64,000 nt of DNA from Combretum micranthum. Taxonomy: Eukaryota; Streptophyta; Magnoliopsida; Myrtales; Combretaceae. The notes under the pieces are model-generated. The model was given only the letters and a program-made list of their open reading frames with translations. It was not told where the DNA came from and searched no databases. The stretch's first letter is position 1. Every line of letters starts with the position of its first letter. This document shows positions 12,213-24,800 of the stretch, one piece after another. Position numbers and translations under genes: made by a program. The DNA is taken from contig JAMXBD010000169.1 of the NCBI GenBank assembly GCA_024138025.1, positions 434,001 through 498,000 of the forward strand. The letters run 5' to 3'.

Positions 12213-15200
12213 TAATAAGATTTTTATTTATAATTTTTTATTTTAATAAAAGTATTTTAAGGAAAAAATACAATTTCAATATTGAATTGTCATTCATTGT
12301 GGTGAGAATAAAAAATAAAAAATACATATTCGTTGTGAAATTTGTATTATGATCAACTAAGTATTATAATAGTTTTTCAAAAATAATAAGACTAATAAAA
12401 GACTGTAATAAAATCGCTATTATAAGAAAATAAAGTAGTAGTACTTGAAAAGTTAACCTCTAACTTTTTTTTTTTTTTTATTTGCAAAAAGTGAAGACTC
12501 GAATGTAATCTCTATACATTTATGCCTAATTTTATGCACAAAATCGATAATCCGGTTCGTCCCTCACAACGCTCTCAATAGTTTGCCTCAGTCTCCGACC
12601 CTCTATCAGACGCATCCGTATTTAGTTTTACTCATCCTTTGCTTGGGTTTCCAAAGATTACCATAATATCATTATAATTGCAACAAAGAAATGAGCATCT
12701 AATTAAGCTTAACTTGAATGAGTTCGTTTAAGCTTGGTTATTTAGGAAAAAAATAGATAAATAAGTACTCGTTATATTTAAATTCATATCGTATACAGAG
12801 GCAAAGGAGTAACTATACCAATATTATTTCCAGTATTTGTAATATCCTACTCAACTAGATAAGTTATAACAAGTACTAAATGTTACAGGATGATTTCAAG
12901 AGTACTGAATTCATATCCAATACTTTTAAGTTCTAAATTCTACCAAAAGAAAAAGTAATAAACATATAAACAGCCTATAATAAAGACAAAAACTAGGCAA
13001 ACCTATTTGGATTGTCGGATTTTTATCGGTATTATATCTATATCTATTCAGTGTCATAACTTTTTTGTATCATATCGGCATCGCTTTAGTTTGATCAGTT
13101 TATGTGTAAAATTGTCAATTTTTCATCGGTATCAGTTTCTTTATAAACATCAATTTAAAAACGGTATCAAAATAATGTAAGAATGATACCGAAATAATGA
13201 AACAAATAACCATTTGTATTATTACTTATTAGTATTATAGTGTGCATGTAAGAGTATAAATACAATTTGAAGTGTTAAAAATTACCCTACACAGCTAGGT
13301 GAAAAAGAGTGCATATAGACGCCTATTAAATATTGTACCGGATTTGTATTTTGAATTATTATGAAAAGTGCGCACATATAGCTTCACATCGTCAAAAATC
13401 TATTTTAGCTAGACTTGAATTCGAGTTATCTGGTTATATCATTAAATTAAATAGATTAAAACTCAAGTTTGGACGTTATTCTTGGTTCAACAGGTTCGAC
13501 TTGTTTGGTAATAGTCACTTGTCTACCTCTTATTTGTTTTTTTTTTTTTTTTTATGACCAAATACCTCTTATTTGAATTTGATTAATCATACCTAAACTA
13601 AGTTAGAATATACATTAAGCATAGGCATTGCCTGAGCCGAAACAAGAACCGCCAGGTTTGGTTCTAGAATTTTAAGACTAATCAGATTCTAGAATTATAA
13701 AACTACTCATTTTTTAAAGATAAAATTAAAAAAAGAAAAAATAATTTTATTATAAATAAGATAAATTTTGGACTCATACTAATAATTGATTCTAAGAGTG
13801 TTGAAGTTTTCAATCTTTTTTAAATAATTTTTTTTAAGTTGTTCATTTATTTACATACAAATACATCCAGTTTAAATTATAGTATTAATAGTATAACATC
13901 ACAAAATCCACTCAAGGTAAAAAAGAATATTATTAAACAAATACATATATCCTATTGGTAAAGAAAATGATTTTACTTTTGATAAAAGTCTATATAAATC
14001 AAACTATATATACATGCATTCATTTGTTGTATTGTTAATAATTTTATTAAATACTATAAATAGGTAAAAAAGTTTTTACTCCTCTTTTAAATAATTCAAC
14101 TATTAAAAAGTATATTTTTAATATTATTTTTATTTTCTTCTATTTTATTCTTTTTATGTTTTATAATAAAACAAATTAAAACCATCGAATCTATCTTGTT
14201 CTAGGTCAGGAAACCAAAAAACCAACGGTACACAATTAGTTATGTTCTAATTTTGAAACCTCCACAGCAATTCCAATTTAATTTCCAATTCTAATTTTGA
14301 ATCTTACATTACAAGTTACGTGGTGAGGTGGAATAGCGTTCCAGCAGTACCTATATTTCTTAAAAACGAAGCTTCACTACCTAGTTAGTACCTACTCTTC
14401 TTCTTTTTCCGTACCAACCCGCCTATTTCTTTTCTTCTTCTTCCGTCAGACAAACATAAAATATTAATTAATCATCAAAAGATGAATACAACCTCGATTA
14501 AGCTTTGATCAGAGGAGAAAACTTGTTCTAACTAATCATTTATGAAAATTGATTATTCAAATCATTAAGTCTAATGTCTTCTTAACTACCAAAGGAGACA
14601 ATCACGAATCTCTCACCCTATTCCACAAATGACAATGCTAGGATCTGTACCGTCCATTGGCCCGTTTGATTGAACTTGAACGGTCAATAGTTATCCACGT
14701 TATCACGGCGCAATCACTTTCACTGGGATATCTCTTTACCGCAGGTGCCAAATTATTACATGACATACCCTTCGGCCTTGTCATGCTGGCCTACTTGGAG
14801 CGTGTGATTGAAAATGATACTCATGTAAATTAGTATAGAGTAAGTTCAACTATGATTATTAATATGTGTTGCCTAACTAATATTTACTCAAAAGAAAAAA
14901 AAAAAAACTTTAGGTGTGCAAAATAAGAGGTATACAGAGCAAAGTTTACATATATTTATTTATATTTATATAAAATGCACTTAATAGATGGATAAATCTC
15001 CCCAATTTACTATTTCCTATCGTTAAATAATATTTTAGTACTACATTATTTTAACTATTTAAAAAACATATCTAAAATCATTAGGAGGTTGCTAGATAAT
15101 GCATACCGTGTGGTACATTGTGACAGATCAATTTATGTTGTCTAACAACAATTATGGCTTATGATATGAGGTATAACAAGCTAAATCGAATTGTAAATTA

Positions 15201-16387
15201 CTTGAATTTGATTTAATATTTACTAAAAAAAAACTTTAAATACAATTGAGTGTGGCTACTAAAACATATTATCACAATCTGTTTGGATTATAAAGCTATG
15301 TCCTCATAATGTTTCCACACAACTAAGACAGCCTTATTTTGAAAATTTAAAGTCAGACTTATGTGTAGGCCATGTCCCACTCAAGTTATACATCAATATT
15401 ACATGTCAATTTTGAATTTTGATTCAAATTTTGAGTTTGAGATTGAACTTTTATTCGATACTTTATCTTATCGAGTTGACTCGTTTACTTTTATAGCCTG
15501 GCATATAAGTGAATTGGTTAAAGATGAATATAGTTTCGTTTCAATCCATTTAAAATATAATTTCTAAAGTTTTTGAGTTATAGTACATTTTCATTTGTAA
15601 TACCTCCTTTTACATTTTCTAACAAGTACAATTGTTAATAAATTTGCTATATATTTGACATAGTTTCTTCTTTCTCTATGTCTTTGTGGTTTTTCACTCA
15701 TTTTAGTTCTTGCTTTACCCGCTTAATTCCATTTTTCCTTTCTTGCTTTCTCTTTCTAATATATTTTTCAACCATTCCATCTCTATTTTTTTTTTCTTCC
15801 AATTAATCTTCTTTTGTCTTTGTTTTCAAATTGCAGTTCTCAATTTATTTTTCATGATGTGCTTTCTATTTCAATGGTAATGGTTTGTTCATTTTCTTTC
15901 TTTATCTACAATATTTGAGGTTTTTTTTTTCCTTATTAAAGGGAGGTTATGCAATATCCAAAAAGAATAAAAAAAAAGAAAAAAAATCATCTTATCAATT
16001 TAAATATAGCTAATTATATTGATATTGTTCATTTCTTTCAACCTTTTCTTTCTTTGTTCCTCTCTTCAAGAGACACCATGATAAGATCAAATATACACAT
16101 TATTTATAACATTTCTTATCTCAATAATTAAGTTTGTTTTCAAATTTAAGTTCATATATACACATAGATTTTGAGGACTCCACACACTTTATTATTATTA
16201 TTATTTTTGTAAGTTTGCATGTAAATTGTTGATTGTGAAATTATCTATCTCATTACCCCAAATCTTTATGCTAATTATACAGTTGAAGTATGTTTGAGTG
16301 GTTAAATTTTCACCTTAATTGTATGTTTAGTCAATAGAATGTTATAAAATATTTAACTTTTACATAAATTATGTATAGACATTTTTC

Positions 16388-16433
<46 letters not shown>

Positions 16434-17584
16434 AAGTCCTTTACTTAATCCATTACAATCTTATTTAGAAAGTTTTATGTACTTAGTATATTTTAGTTTT
16501 TTTTATTTTATTTTGAAATCATTTTATAATTTGCAATTTATAATATGAGGTTGATTATTGAAATGCCTACTTTTACGTTATTTTACCCGATATGTCTTAA
16601 GTATATGATTCGTAGAGATTTGTGAAATTAAACTTTTGAAGTTATAATGATTTGGCATGTTGTTTTTTTTTTTCTTTTGTTTTTTTTTTAAGACAATGAA
16701 AATAGCTATAACAGTACCATTGAAATCACATGATGGTTGATTTTTGATGTTCCATATACCCTTTGAATTTTTTAAAATCAAGTTTTTTTTTTCTTTTTAC
16801 AATCTAGAATAATTTCACTTATGTATTCATATCAATGATCTTCTGCTCTATTTTTTAAGCAAATCTCTTTATTGATAATTTATATACTAATAAGTGTTTT
16901 TAAATTCATATCTTTCACTTTTGAATAGTAATCCTTTCCATAGTTAATGCAAGGAAAAATATAAATAAGAAAAAGCAATCCTTTATGTGGCAATGTTTCA
17001 CTCTAATGATTTGAGAAAGGATAGTTCTCTTTAAGTAATTCATCATGACTTTAGATTGAAAAAATATAAAGAATTGATAGTAATTGTCCTATATTTATAA
17101 TAATTAATGATATATATAAACATATTAATTATTAAAATAATTTTTTGGTGATATAATGATTTTCATTGATAATTTTTTTCTCCCCTTCATCCCTTATGAT
17201 TTAGAAAGCTTTTCTTCAAGATGTCTTTACACATGAATGTGGTCATCATTTCACGATAAAAGAATGTTCCATAAAACAATGATATGTAAATAAATAGTAA
17301 TAGAATAACTTTAATAGTTTATAATTTTTTGCTATTAAACTTGTACAAGAAATGGTGTTTTTACATAGATGTAACTTTACAAATAGTTGCAATTTTTGTA
17401 TAATTATGCAAATACACAAACTTATAGTACGTTATTTTGCTTGCACTATTTAAAGATGGTAATAGTTTTTAAATAACATATTATTTCATCAAAATTTTGT
17501 TACATAAATTGCAATATATTTAAATAAATAATAATTGTTGTGTTATTTCTATTATAATAAATAGTTCTTTTTACTTTGCTACTT
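12213..17584. other. AT-rich intergenic sequence with repeat fragments
   Basis: No gene is supportable here. About 13618-14280 contains GAGCCGAAACAAGAACCG and, near its right end, GGAAACCAAAAAACCAACGG, resembling eroded hAT-type MITE ends. About 14640-14815 is conspicuously less AT-rich than its surroundings but has no open frame. A compound microsatellite lies at 16388-16434. Everything else is low-complexity AT sequence with poly-T and poly-A runs. Confidence 0.5.
16388..16434. repeat. Compound (AT)n(AG)n microsatellite
   Basis: About ten AT units run directly into about twelve AG units. This is a simple sequence repeat visible by eye and likely length-polymorphic. Confidence 0.95.
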
Positions 17585-17589
17585 TTCAA

Positions 17590-17859
17590 TGTGATAATCG
17601 AGAATGAATCCGGTTTCCTACTACTACGCTTGAGAAATAAAGATACAAAGCAGAGAAGGAAGAACAGAATAAGGAATGAAATAGAGAGTAATGAATAGAA
17701 TATAAAAATGATAACGCTTTAGTTAGTTACAACAGAACTATACAAGAGATATATATACAACTCAAAAGTCTATCTAAATAAGACATGTGGACAACAAGAA
17801 ATAAATATAGTACAACTATGGTATAGCTAGATAGCTAACTAGCCTACATATACTTCATA
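17590..17859 (-). repeat. 3' LTR of the copia element
   Basis: Starts TGTGATAATCGAG on the plus strand and ends near CTTCATA. It aligns along its whole length with 22222-22487, with scattered substitutions and small indels. The inner edge joins the purine-rich tract. Confidence 0.95.
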
Positions 17860-17886
17860 TCCCTTCCCCCACCCCCCTCCCCCCCT
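17860..17886 (-). other. Polypurine tract of the copia element
   Basis: On the minus strand this is an uninterrupted A/G-rich run with one T (GAGGGGGGAGGGGGG, then TGGGGGAAGGG), directly before the 3' LTR. It is the expected plus-strand primer site and is unusually G-rich for this window. Confidence 0.9.
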
Positions 17887-18189
17887 CAAGTTGGATCGCC
17901 TCGGAGAGACAACTTGGAGGAAAGAGACTCAAGTTGAGCAATAAATAAGGACTTTGTAAAAAGATCAGCAAGCTGGGCACGGGAAGAAACATATGTTAAT
18001 CGAAGAAAACCACTACAAACATGGTCACGGCAAAATAAATATCAATATCAATGTGCAAGGATTAGAAGCAATGAGCAAAGTAGATCTATTATCACAAGAT
18101 AAAGTAAGAGGCAATTGAATATCAATATGAAGATCTCTCAATAAGCAAGAAATCCACAAGAGCTCCTTAGTGCAAAAGCAAGGCTACGG

Positions 18190-18548
18190 TAGTCAGCTTT
18201 GTGCTAGATGTGGCAATAGCACTCTATTTCTTTGATTTCCAAGAAATCAACGAAGAACCAAGCAAGATGGCATAACTAGATATAGACTTCCGATCATAAG
18301 CATTGGTAGCATAATTAGCATCCCAATAACCATGTAATTGGAAAGAAAAATTAGTAGCATAAAAGAGGCCTACATAATTGTGCCCTTAAGGTAACGAAGC
18401 AAGTGAAAAAGAGTTCAAAGATGAGGCACCGAGGAGCACAAATGAGCTTACTCAAACAATGGATAGTAAAGGTGATGTCAAGCTTAGTCATTGCAAGGTA
18501 AAGGAGCTTCCCAACAAGATGTTGATAAAAGGACACATTGTCAAGCAA
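18190..18548 (-). pseudogene. RNase H region of copia pol (broken)
   Basis: The minus strand reads VGKLLYLAMTKLDITFTIHCLSK (18351-18548), the end of the RT connection. It is followed in other frames by YWDANYATNAYDRKSISSYA and LLGSSLISWKSKK, then a stop where copia elements normally have Gln, then SAIATSSTKL. The first catalytic Asp is kept in WDANY. The stop after WKSKK is TAG. Confidence 0.8.
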
Positions 18549-18650
18549 ATCACTAGAAGTAGGATTAGACTTAAAACCACTTGGGAGAAGAGTAGATGTT
18601 GATTTTGCAATGAATAAACCCGCATCTATTAAAGTATCAAGAATAAATTT

Positions 18651-19927
18651 TCATTGATGAATCAATAAGCTAGCAACAGAACGATATAATTCAAGCCTAA
18701 GGAAATATCTAGCCAAACCAAGATCTTTGATAGTAAATCTATCATGCAAAACAACCTTCAAATGAGCAATATCATCAGAATTAGTGCCTGTAAAAAGCAT
18801 ATCATCAACATAAAAAAGAATAACAATGGAACCAGTAGAAAAAAATTGAGTATATAAAGAATGATCATGAGAGGATTGAATGAATCCTTGTGAAAGAAGA
18901 TAAGAAGACAATTTGAAGTTCATTGCCTAGCCACTTGCTTAAGACCATACAAAGACCTCTTGAAATGACATGCTTGGGAAGTAGAAGCTTTAGAGTAACC
19001 AGGAGGAGGCATCATGTAGATTTCTTTATCCAAATGCCCATGAAGAAAGGCATTATTGATATCTATTTGATGAAGAGGCCAGCCCAAAATGGTAGCTATA
19101 GCCAAAACAACTCTAACTAAACTTAATTTGACAACTGGAGAAAATGTTTCAGTATAATCCTCCCCCTTTATTTGTGTAAACCCCTTTGCAATCAACCTAG
19201 CTTCATATCTTTCAACACTCTCATCAGGTCTATGTTTAATTTTATAGACCCATTTGCATCTAACAGCTTGTTTTCCCTTTCACAAAGAGGTTAATTCCCA
19301 AGTATCATTCAATTCTAAAGCATTCAATTCTTGTTGCATAGCATCAATCCATTCTTGTTGAGTAGCTACTTCTAAGTAATTAGAAGGTTCTCGAATTGAA
19401 AGGACATTAGCTAATGATGCAACACAATTATGTGGATAAGAATAAGAAGGAAACAATGGATATGGCAATGGTGAAGAGGGAGTGTTTGGAACAGCTGTAT
19501 TTGTGGAAGAAGTAGAAAGGGAATGCACAAGAGCTTCAAGCCATTTAGGTGTTTGTCGAATTCTAGAAGATCTTCTGAGTGTCGTATCTGATACGGTAGG
19601 TATATAATCGTGAGACTTAGTCACAACGTCAGGGACATATGCTGTAGGTTGAGGATTTGAAGGATGAAAATCGAAATCAGTGTCTGCTAAAGGAACATGA
19701 TTAATAGACTCAACATGAACAGAGGCAAAACTAGAATCTCGGAATGGAAATTGAGTTTCAAAAAATACAACATCTCTAGACACAAAAATAGATTTAGTTT
19801 CCAAATCACATATCCTATATCCTTTGGATTGTCTAACATAACCAAGAAAGACACATTTTATTCCTTGAGGATCAAATTTATCAATGAAGCATGAAGCATT
19901 CTTCATAAAACACAAACAATTGAACAC
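18651..19927 (-). pseudogene. Integrase C-terminus and reverse transcriptase of copia pol (nearly open)
   Basis: 19280-19927 is open and starts in the integrase tail (KCVFLGYVRQSKGYRICD). It crosses a variable linker and enters RT at WIDAMQQELNALELNDTWEL. A single TGA follows, then the frame continues KGKQAVRCKWVYKIKHRPDE into 18920-19195 (GFTQIKGEDYTETFSPVVKL, QIDINNAFLHGHL, KRSLYGLKQ). A one-base loss at about 18921, where RQWNFKL is expected, shifts the frame into 18651-18923, which holds the catalytic YVDD box (ILFYVDDMLFTG). So RT has one stop and one frameshift and both Asp residues of YVDD are present. Confidence 0.85.
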
Positions 19928-19981
19928 CTTTAAGTGATTATAACCTGGAACAATTCCAAAAAGTTTTTCAACAGGTGTTTT

Positions 19982-20386
19982 CTAAGAAAGAATTGATGTA
20001 GGCATACAATTCATAAGATATATGGCAGCAAGAATGCATTCGCCCCAAAATTCTTTAAGCAAATTTGCATGGATTCTTAAAGCTCGTGAAGTGTCAAGTA
20101 AATGACGATGTTTTCTTTCAACACGACCATTTTGTTGAGGTATATATGGTATGGTATGTTGATGAACAATGCCTAAAGAATGGAAAAGAGATTGACAAGT
20201 TTTAGACAAAAATTCTCCCCCATTGTTAGATCTTAGAAATTTAGGACAAACTTGGAAATGATTTTGCATATATGTGAAAAAATGTGATAAAATATCGGGT
20301 ACCTGAAATTTATTATTAAGCAAGTAAGTCCAAGTACATCTAGAACAATAATCTACAATAGTAAGAAAATATCGAGCACCACTCAA
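19982..20386 (-). pseudogene. Integrase core of copia pol
   Basis: A 134-codon open stretch carries FLTIVDYCSRCTWTYLL (first catalytic Asp), then CPKFLRSNNGGEF and GRVERKHRHLLDTSRAL (catalytic Glu). The second catalytic position, normally R-S-D-N-G, reads R-S-N-N-G, so the D,D-35-E triad is altered. The stretch ends with ECILAAIYLMNCMPTS. It is separated from the upstream zinc-binding part by a stop near 20416. Confidence 0.85.
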
Positions 20387-20416
20387 TGAAGCAACATGAA
20401 AACGTCCCCAAACATC

Positions 20417-21060
20417 TTAATGGATTAAATGGAATGGTGATGAAGACACTTTGTCATTTCTTTTAAAAGGAAGTCTATAGAACTTAGCCTCTTGACAAGT
20501 AGAACAAACGAAGTCTTTGAAATCTAAAAATTTACAATCCTTCAAATGCTGCAATTTTATAACTGAAGAATGGCCAAGTCTATTGGGAAACAATCTCACA
20601 AAAGAATCACAACTCTTATTACTACTAATATGAGATACATGACCTGCTAAATCATCAAGAATTGGAGAAACACAAACATCCTCTCTTTGAAGAATGTAAA
20701 GACCTTTATGCTCTTGTGTAACAGCAAAGCATGTATTACTCTTCGGGTCCTGTATAAGGCAATTTTTGGAAGTGAATTGAACAACAACATTGCTGTCCCT
20801 AGCAAATTTATGTATAAACAACAATTTGTAGCCAAATTATGAGGTGTAAAGAACATTGTGTAGAGTAACATTTGAAGAAATTGGAATGGAACCTGTTTTG
20901 TTGACAAAGTTGGGTGTCCATCAGGCATTTTAATAGGTATAGAATTGGATAAAGTGTATATATTGGACAAAAGATCAAAATAAGGTGACATGTGATTTGT
21001 TGCACCACTATCTAAAATCCAAGATCATTTTTCATTACCTATAGAGCTAAAACAATAAGA
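20417..21060 (-). pseudogene. Protease and GAG-pre-integrase region of copia pol
   Basis: Near 21005-21050 the minus strand reads WILDSGATNHMSPYFDLL, the retropepsin active-site motif D-S-G-A of copia elements, continuing to IYTLSNSIPIKMPDG. In another frame 20417-20824 reads DPKSNTCFAVTQEHKGLYIL and then GHSSVIKLQHLKDC with VCSTCQEAKFYRLPF, the HHCC zinc-binding domain before integrase. Two or more frameshifts separate the pieces. Confidence 0.85.
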
Positions 21061-21463
21061 ATCAGAAATGATACCTACATAATGAACATTGTTCACTACT
21101 GCTCTCATTTGCTCTTATTCCCATGCTCTTTCATCATCTTAATCGTTTCCTGCATAAGATCATCATGTTCTTGTCAAAACCTGTGGAGCATTCACTAGCA
21201 TAGCTACTATTAGTAATAGGTACACCAATTTCAAAGGGGGTCACATGCCTTTGAGACATGGCACCAGCAATAGCACATTCACTTGTGTGCCTCTTACATT
21301 TCTTATGCCTTAAAACCAATATGGATAACCAATAAGTTGAAAACAACTTTCAATGCTATGTGCTTCCCTCTTCAATGCTTACAAGTAACCTTCTTAAACT
21401 TCTTTCTATCAGTAAAGTTCTGAACATTTCCTGTTTACACTACGTATTGATATTTCCACATTG

Positions 21464-22107
21464 CTATTCAAAGCTCCCGTAACTTCTCTTTGAGTTTCTA
21501 CTTGTTAAGTAAGTAGAAAGCGCGATTGACACTTGGCGAGGGTTCCACGGACAAAACTTGACTCTGAGAAATTGCATCAACTTACTTTGTGTATCATACT
21601 CTTGAAGTTTATGTTTCAAGTCACAAGCACATCTATCACAAGTGCAAGTAGGAAAAATTTGCAAGGCTGCCAATTCATCCCAACTCCTCTTTAACTTATT
21701 ATAATAGGCTCCTACTGTCATGTTTTCTTGTTTCAAATTTGATAATTCATGTTCAAGTTGAAACAACAAAGGGCCATTAGCCGAGCCATGATGTTCAAGA
21801 ATTTCTTTCCATAGCTCATGTGCCGATTTCACATACATGAAATTTTGAGCTAATTCAATAGTCATAGAGTTAAGAATCCAACATGTTACCATGTAATCAC
21901 AACTAGTCCATTTAGTAAATTCAATAGAACCTTCCTATGGTTTAGGAATCATCTCTTCAATAAAACCTAATTTCATTTTGGCACCTAAGGCCATTCTAAC
22001 AGATCTACTCCAAGGACATTGAAAATCTGATTTCCTACATTCATGCTAGGATTATCATAACCAAATAAATGCAAAGGATCGCTAATTCCTTGATTTGACA
22101 AATTCAT
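21464..22107 (-). pseudogene. gag of the copia element
   Basis: A likely start ATG is at 22107 (MNLSNQGISDPLHLFG), shortly inside the PBS. A frame change near 22030 leads to SRSVRMALGAKMKLGFIEEM, and a stop follows PKP. The open stretch 21464-21892 reads MVTCWILNSMTIELAQNFMY, SAHELWKEILEHHGSANGPL and LKRSWDELAALQ, then the Cys cluster CTCDRCACDL, as in plant copia gag (UBN2-like capsid). A CCHC knuckle should lie downstream at 21130-21460 but is not cleanly readable; only Cys/His-rich fragments remain. Confidence 0.8.
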
Positions 22108-22206
22108 GATCCACAGAAACAAAACAACAAACACTTTTCAATCAAGAGGAAACTTAGATGAATTGAAGTAAAGATAACATGTGATGATCGAGAATACGAA
22201 ACCTAA

Positions 22207-22221
22207 GGAGCTCTGATACCA
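22207..22221 (-). other. Primer binding site of the copia element (initiator Met tRNA)
   Basis: The minus strand reads TGGTATCAGAGCTCC directly against the 5' LTR edge. It is complementary to the 3' end of plant initiator methionine tRNA, the usual copia primer. Confidence 0.95.
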
Positions 22222-22487
22222 TGTGATAATCGAGAATGAATCCGGTTTCCTACTACTACGCTTGAGAAATAAAGACACAAAGCGAGAAGGAAGAACAGAG
22301 AAAGGAATGAAATAGAGAGTAATGAATAGAATGTGAAAATGATAATGCTTTAGTTAGTTACGATAGAACTATACAAGAGATATATACAGCTCAAAAGTCT
22401 ACCTAAATAAGACACGTGGACAACAAGAAATAAATACAGTACAGCTGTGGTATAACTAGACAGCTAACTAGCAACATATACTTCATA
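22222..22487 (-). repeat. 5' LTR of the copia element
   Basis: Partner of the left LTR, starting TGTGATAATCGAG and ending CTTCATA, followed by the TSD TTCAA at 22488-22492. Confidence 0.95.
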
Positions 22488-22492
22488 TTCAA

Positions 22493-24240
22493 TAAGAGAA
22501 GCTTTATTTGTATCTACGTAACTTTGGTACCTTTTTTTATGTTTGCACCTTTTATTAATAATATCTTTTTCACCACTTACATCATTTTACTAATTAAATT
22601 AATTATTTTAATTAATCTTTTCATATTAATAAGAAGGGTTGTGACTTTTAAGTTTTATGAAAATGATTGCAACATTGGGGTGATGTAATTTAAAATGAAA
22701 TAACCCTTGACATTGCTTTTCCATAACTCTCTAAGGATTTCAACTCTCCCTACATTACATATTGTTTATCTAAAATAAATACATGAAATTTTTATCACTT
22801 TTTATAATCATTGAATCTCTTTAATATTATCTTTTATTTTGTATTCTTTAAGTGTTAATTTTTTTAGTAATATTTATATTTTTATATTCATAAATAAATT
22901 GAATTATAATTGAAAAATTTAATCCGCGTATTTGGCGGGTTCGTAACTAGTTTTATCAAATGTTTGAAGAAACTAAGATAAATAGAGTGGGAGCTCGGAA
23001 CTCTGATCTTGTATTCTACCCTATAAATACATATTTGAACAAATTTAAAAAGTGCGGCCAATTATTTAATCATGTTAAACCATCTCAGAATATATGCCAA
23101 GTCGTACCTAGCTTTATGAAATTTATGAATCTTTTCTTTTTACTTGTAATTTTTCAATTAAATCATTATAAAATTAAAAAAAAAAACCATTTATGATATT
23201 CAAATTTAAAACCATTAAACCAATAAAATTGAATTCTAATAGAAAATAAAATAACAACAAATATGGTATCAATCAAGTATGGATTTATATTAGATGTATG
23301 GTACAGCATGATAGTATTTGGTTGAATTTTCTCTGTATTTGTTGAATTTAATCAAGTTCATTATTACATAGTATAAAGGAAGATTTAACTTGTCATATAT
23401 ATATTCATATAATATTTAAAAGACTGAACTCTTGGGGTTTTCATTGAAAGATTGTCCAACTCATTGATACGATGATAGGAGTTAATATAATAGGTATTTT
23501 AGTGATTCCATTTACATGTGTGTATAAATTTGAGTAATTCAATAATTTACAAGATTGCTCTTGTAACAATCATAAAATTTTTCATACAATGCAGGATCCT
23601 AGCAAATTTACGATGAACATAGCATTATATGACTCTTAGCGAATACTTGGATAAAGAGAAAGTGTATATTTATTAAGAAACAACTTTTTTCTTCATTTTT
23701 ATATATTATTGTATACACCCTATTTTTGTCTCCCTTTGTGTGTTTCACTTTTTGCCAAGATATAAGAACATTTTTTTTTTTTTTGAAGAATATAAATGTT
23801 CCAAAAGAAAAATAACAATAATAAGAAAACTGAATAAAAATATATAATAAAAGGAAATTACGTTGATATTACTCGTCATTTAGACTTGCTAAAAAAAAGA
23901 GGTTAGGTCCATATCTCTGTATAGTATTAATGAGTGCAAACGAAATCAATTTACAGGTTCAGTTCAACTGGTTTGTGCAGAGTGTGCAGTGTGTGAGCTC
24001 CAAACAACGCATGGAAACTATCGGAAGAGCAGAGAATGCAAAAAGAAAATTAAAAATAAGCTCATATGTTTATCAAAGATAATCAAATATTAACCGTTTT
24101 ATGATGTCTTTATCAAAATCTTGCTAAAATCTATGTGAAAATTATCTCTAAACTATAACTAGATACGGATTTACACTAAAATATGTAAAAGTCGGATTAA
24201 AAATTTAAAGATAAAAATCAAAACTTTATTTGCATAATTA
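22493..24240. other. AT-rich intergenic sequence, nothing recognised
   Basis: Low-complexity AT-rich DNA with poly-A/T runs. Short open frames such as the one at 22960 have no recognisable motif. No repeat boundary or RNA gene is visible. Confidence 0.5.
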
Positions 24241-24800
24241 TTAATCCGATTTGGGTTTATCGACAATGAATGAACTGGATCGAGATGAAGGTTCGTAGGA
24301 GATTTGTGGATTACTTATAAAAGGAGGAGGATGATTGAAAGCGGGATCATCTGGAACGAGTTCTCCCCCTCTTTATTCCTAACCTCGCTCTCTCTCTAGT
24401 CACTCTCTCTCCCTAGCACCCAAGCCAAATATAGAAGTTCTGCGCTACACTTCCATCAAATTCGCAGCAGACACGAAACCCATCTAAACCACGGCTAGCC
24501 AAACCCACGACTTTCGTCAAACATCAGACCCATCGGAGTCAAGCCACGATCCCGAGCGCACGCACCAACCTTTCAAACTAGGACCGACGCTGCCCTTTGC
24601 CATCTGTATCGAGCTCGAACCAAAGGCTTGACAAAATCCGTGCGTGTACAGGTTTGTTGACCATTTTCTGCAGGAGTTTTTATTTGTCTCGATATTAGAT
24701 AATTAATATTAGAATATTATGTACATTTTCTTAGATTAATGTAATTGATGTGTTTTTGTGGATGATTTAATTACTTACAAATTTGGTTCTGCAGGCTAAA
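24241..24800 (+). promoter_or_regulatory. Orphan promoter-like block with leader and possible intron
   Basis: A GC-richer island in AT-rich surroundings. CTTATAAAAGGAGG at about 24315-24330 is a good plant TATA box. Downstream comes a CT-rich leader (CTCGCTCTCTCTCTAG, 24384-24399) and about 250 bp of balanced composition without an open frame. GTACAGGTTTGTTG at about 24647-24660 and TTCTGCAGGCTAAATG near 24787 could be a donor and acceptor. No coding exon can be read downstream. Candidates are the U3-R part of a solo LTR, a noncoding transcript, or the 5' end of a gene whose body was lost. Confidence 0.4.

Larger units (their letters stand above)
17590..22487 (-). mobile_element. Ty1/copia LTR retrotransposon, structurally complete
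   Basis: The element is 4898 bp on the minus strand. The flanking 5-bp TSD is TTCAA (17585-17589 and 22488-22492). LTRs of about 270 bp bound it. Next to the right (5') LTR is the PBS, and next to the left (3') LTR a long purine tract. The domain order on the minus strand is gag, protease (DSGA), integrase, reverse transcriptase, RNase H, which defines Ty1/copia. The LTRs are similar but not identical, and every coding domain has at least one stop or frameshift, so the copy is moderately old and not autonomous. It sits in AT-rich noncoding sequence. Confidence 0.95.

Noticed and set aside
13492..13503. GGTTCGA-like motif suggesting a tRNA B box
   Set aside because: No matching A box, anticodon arm or acceptor stem around it; the same applies to 24287, 30519 and 61430.
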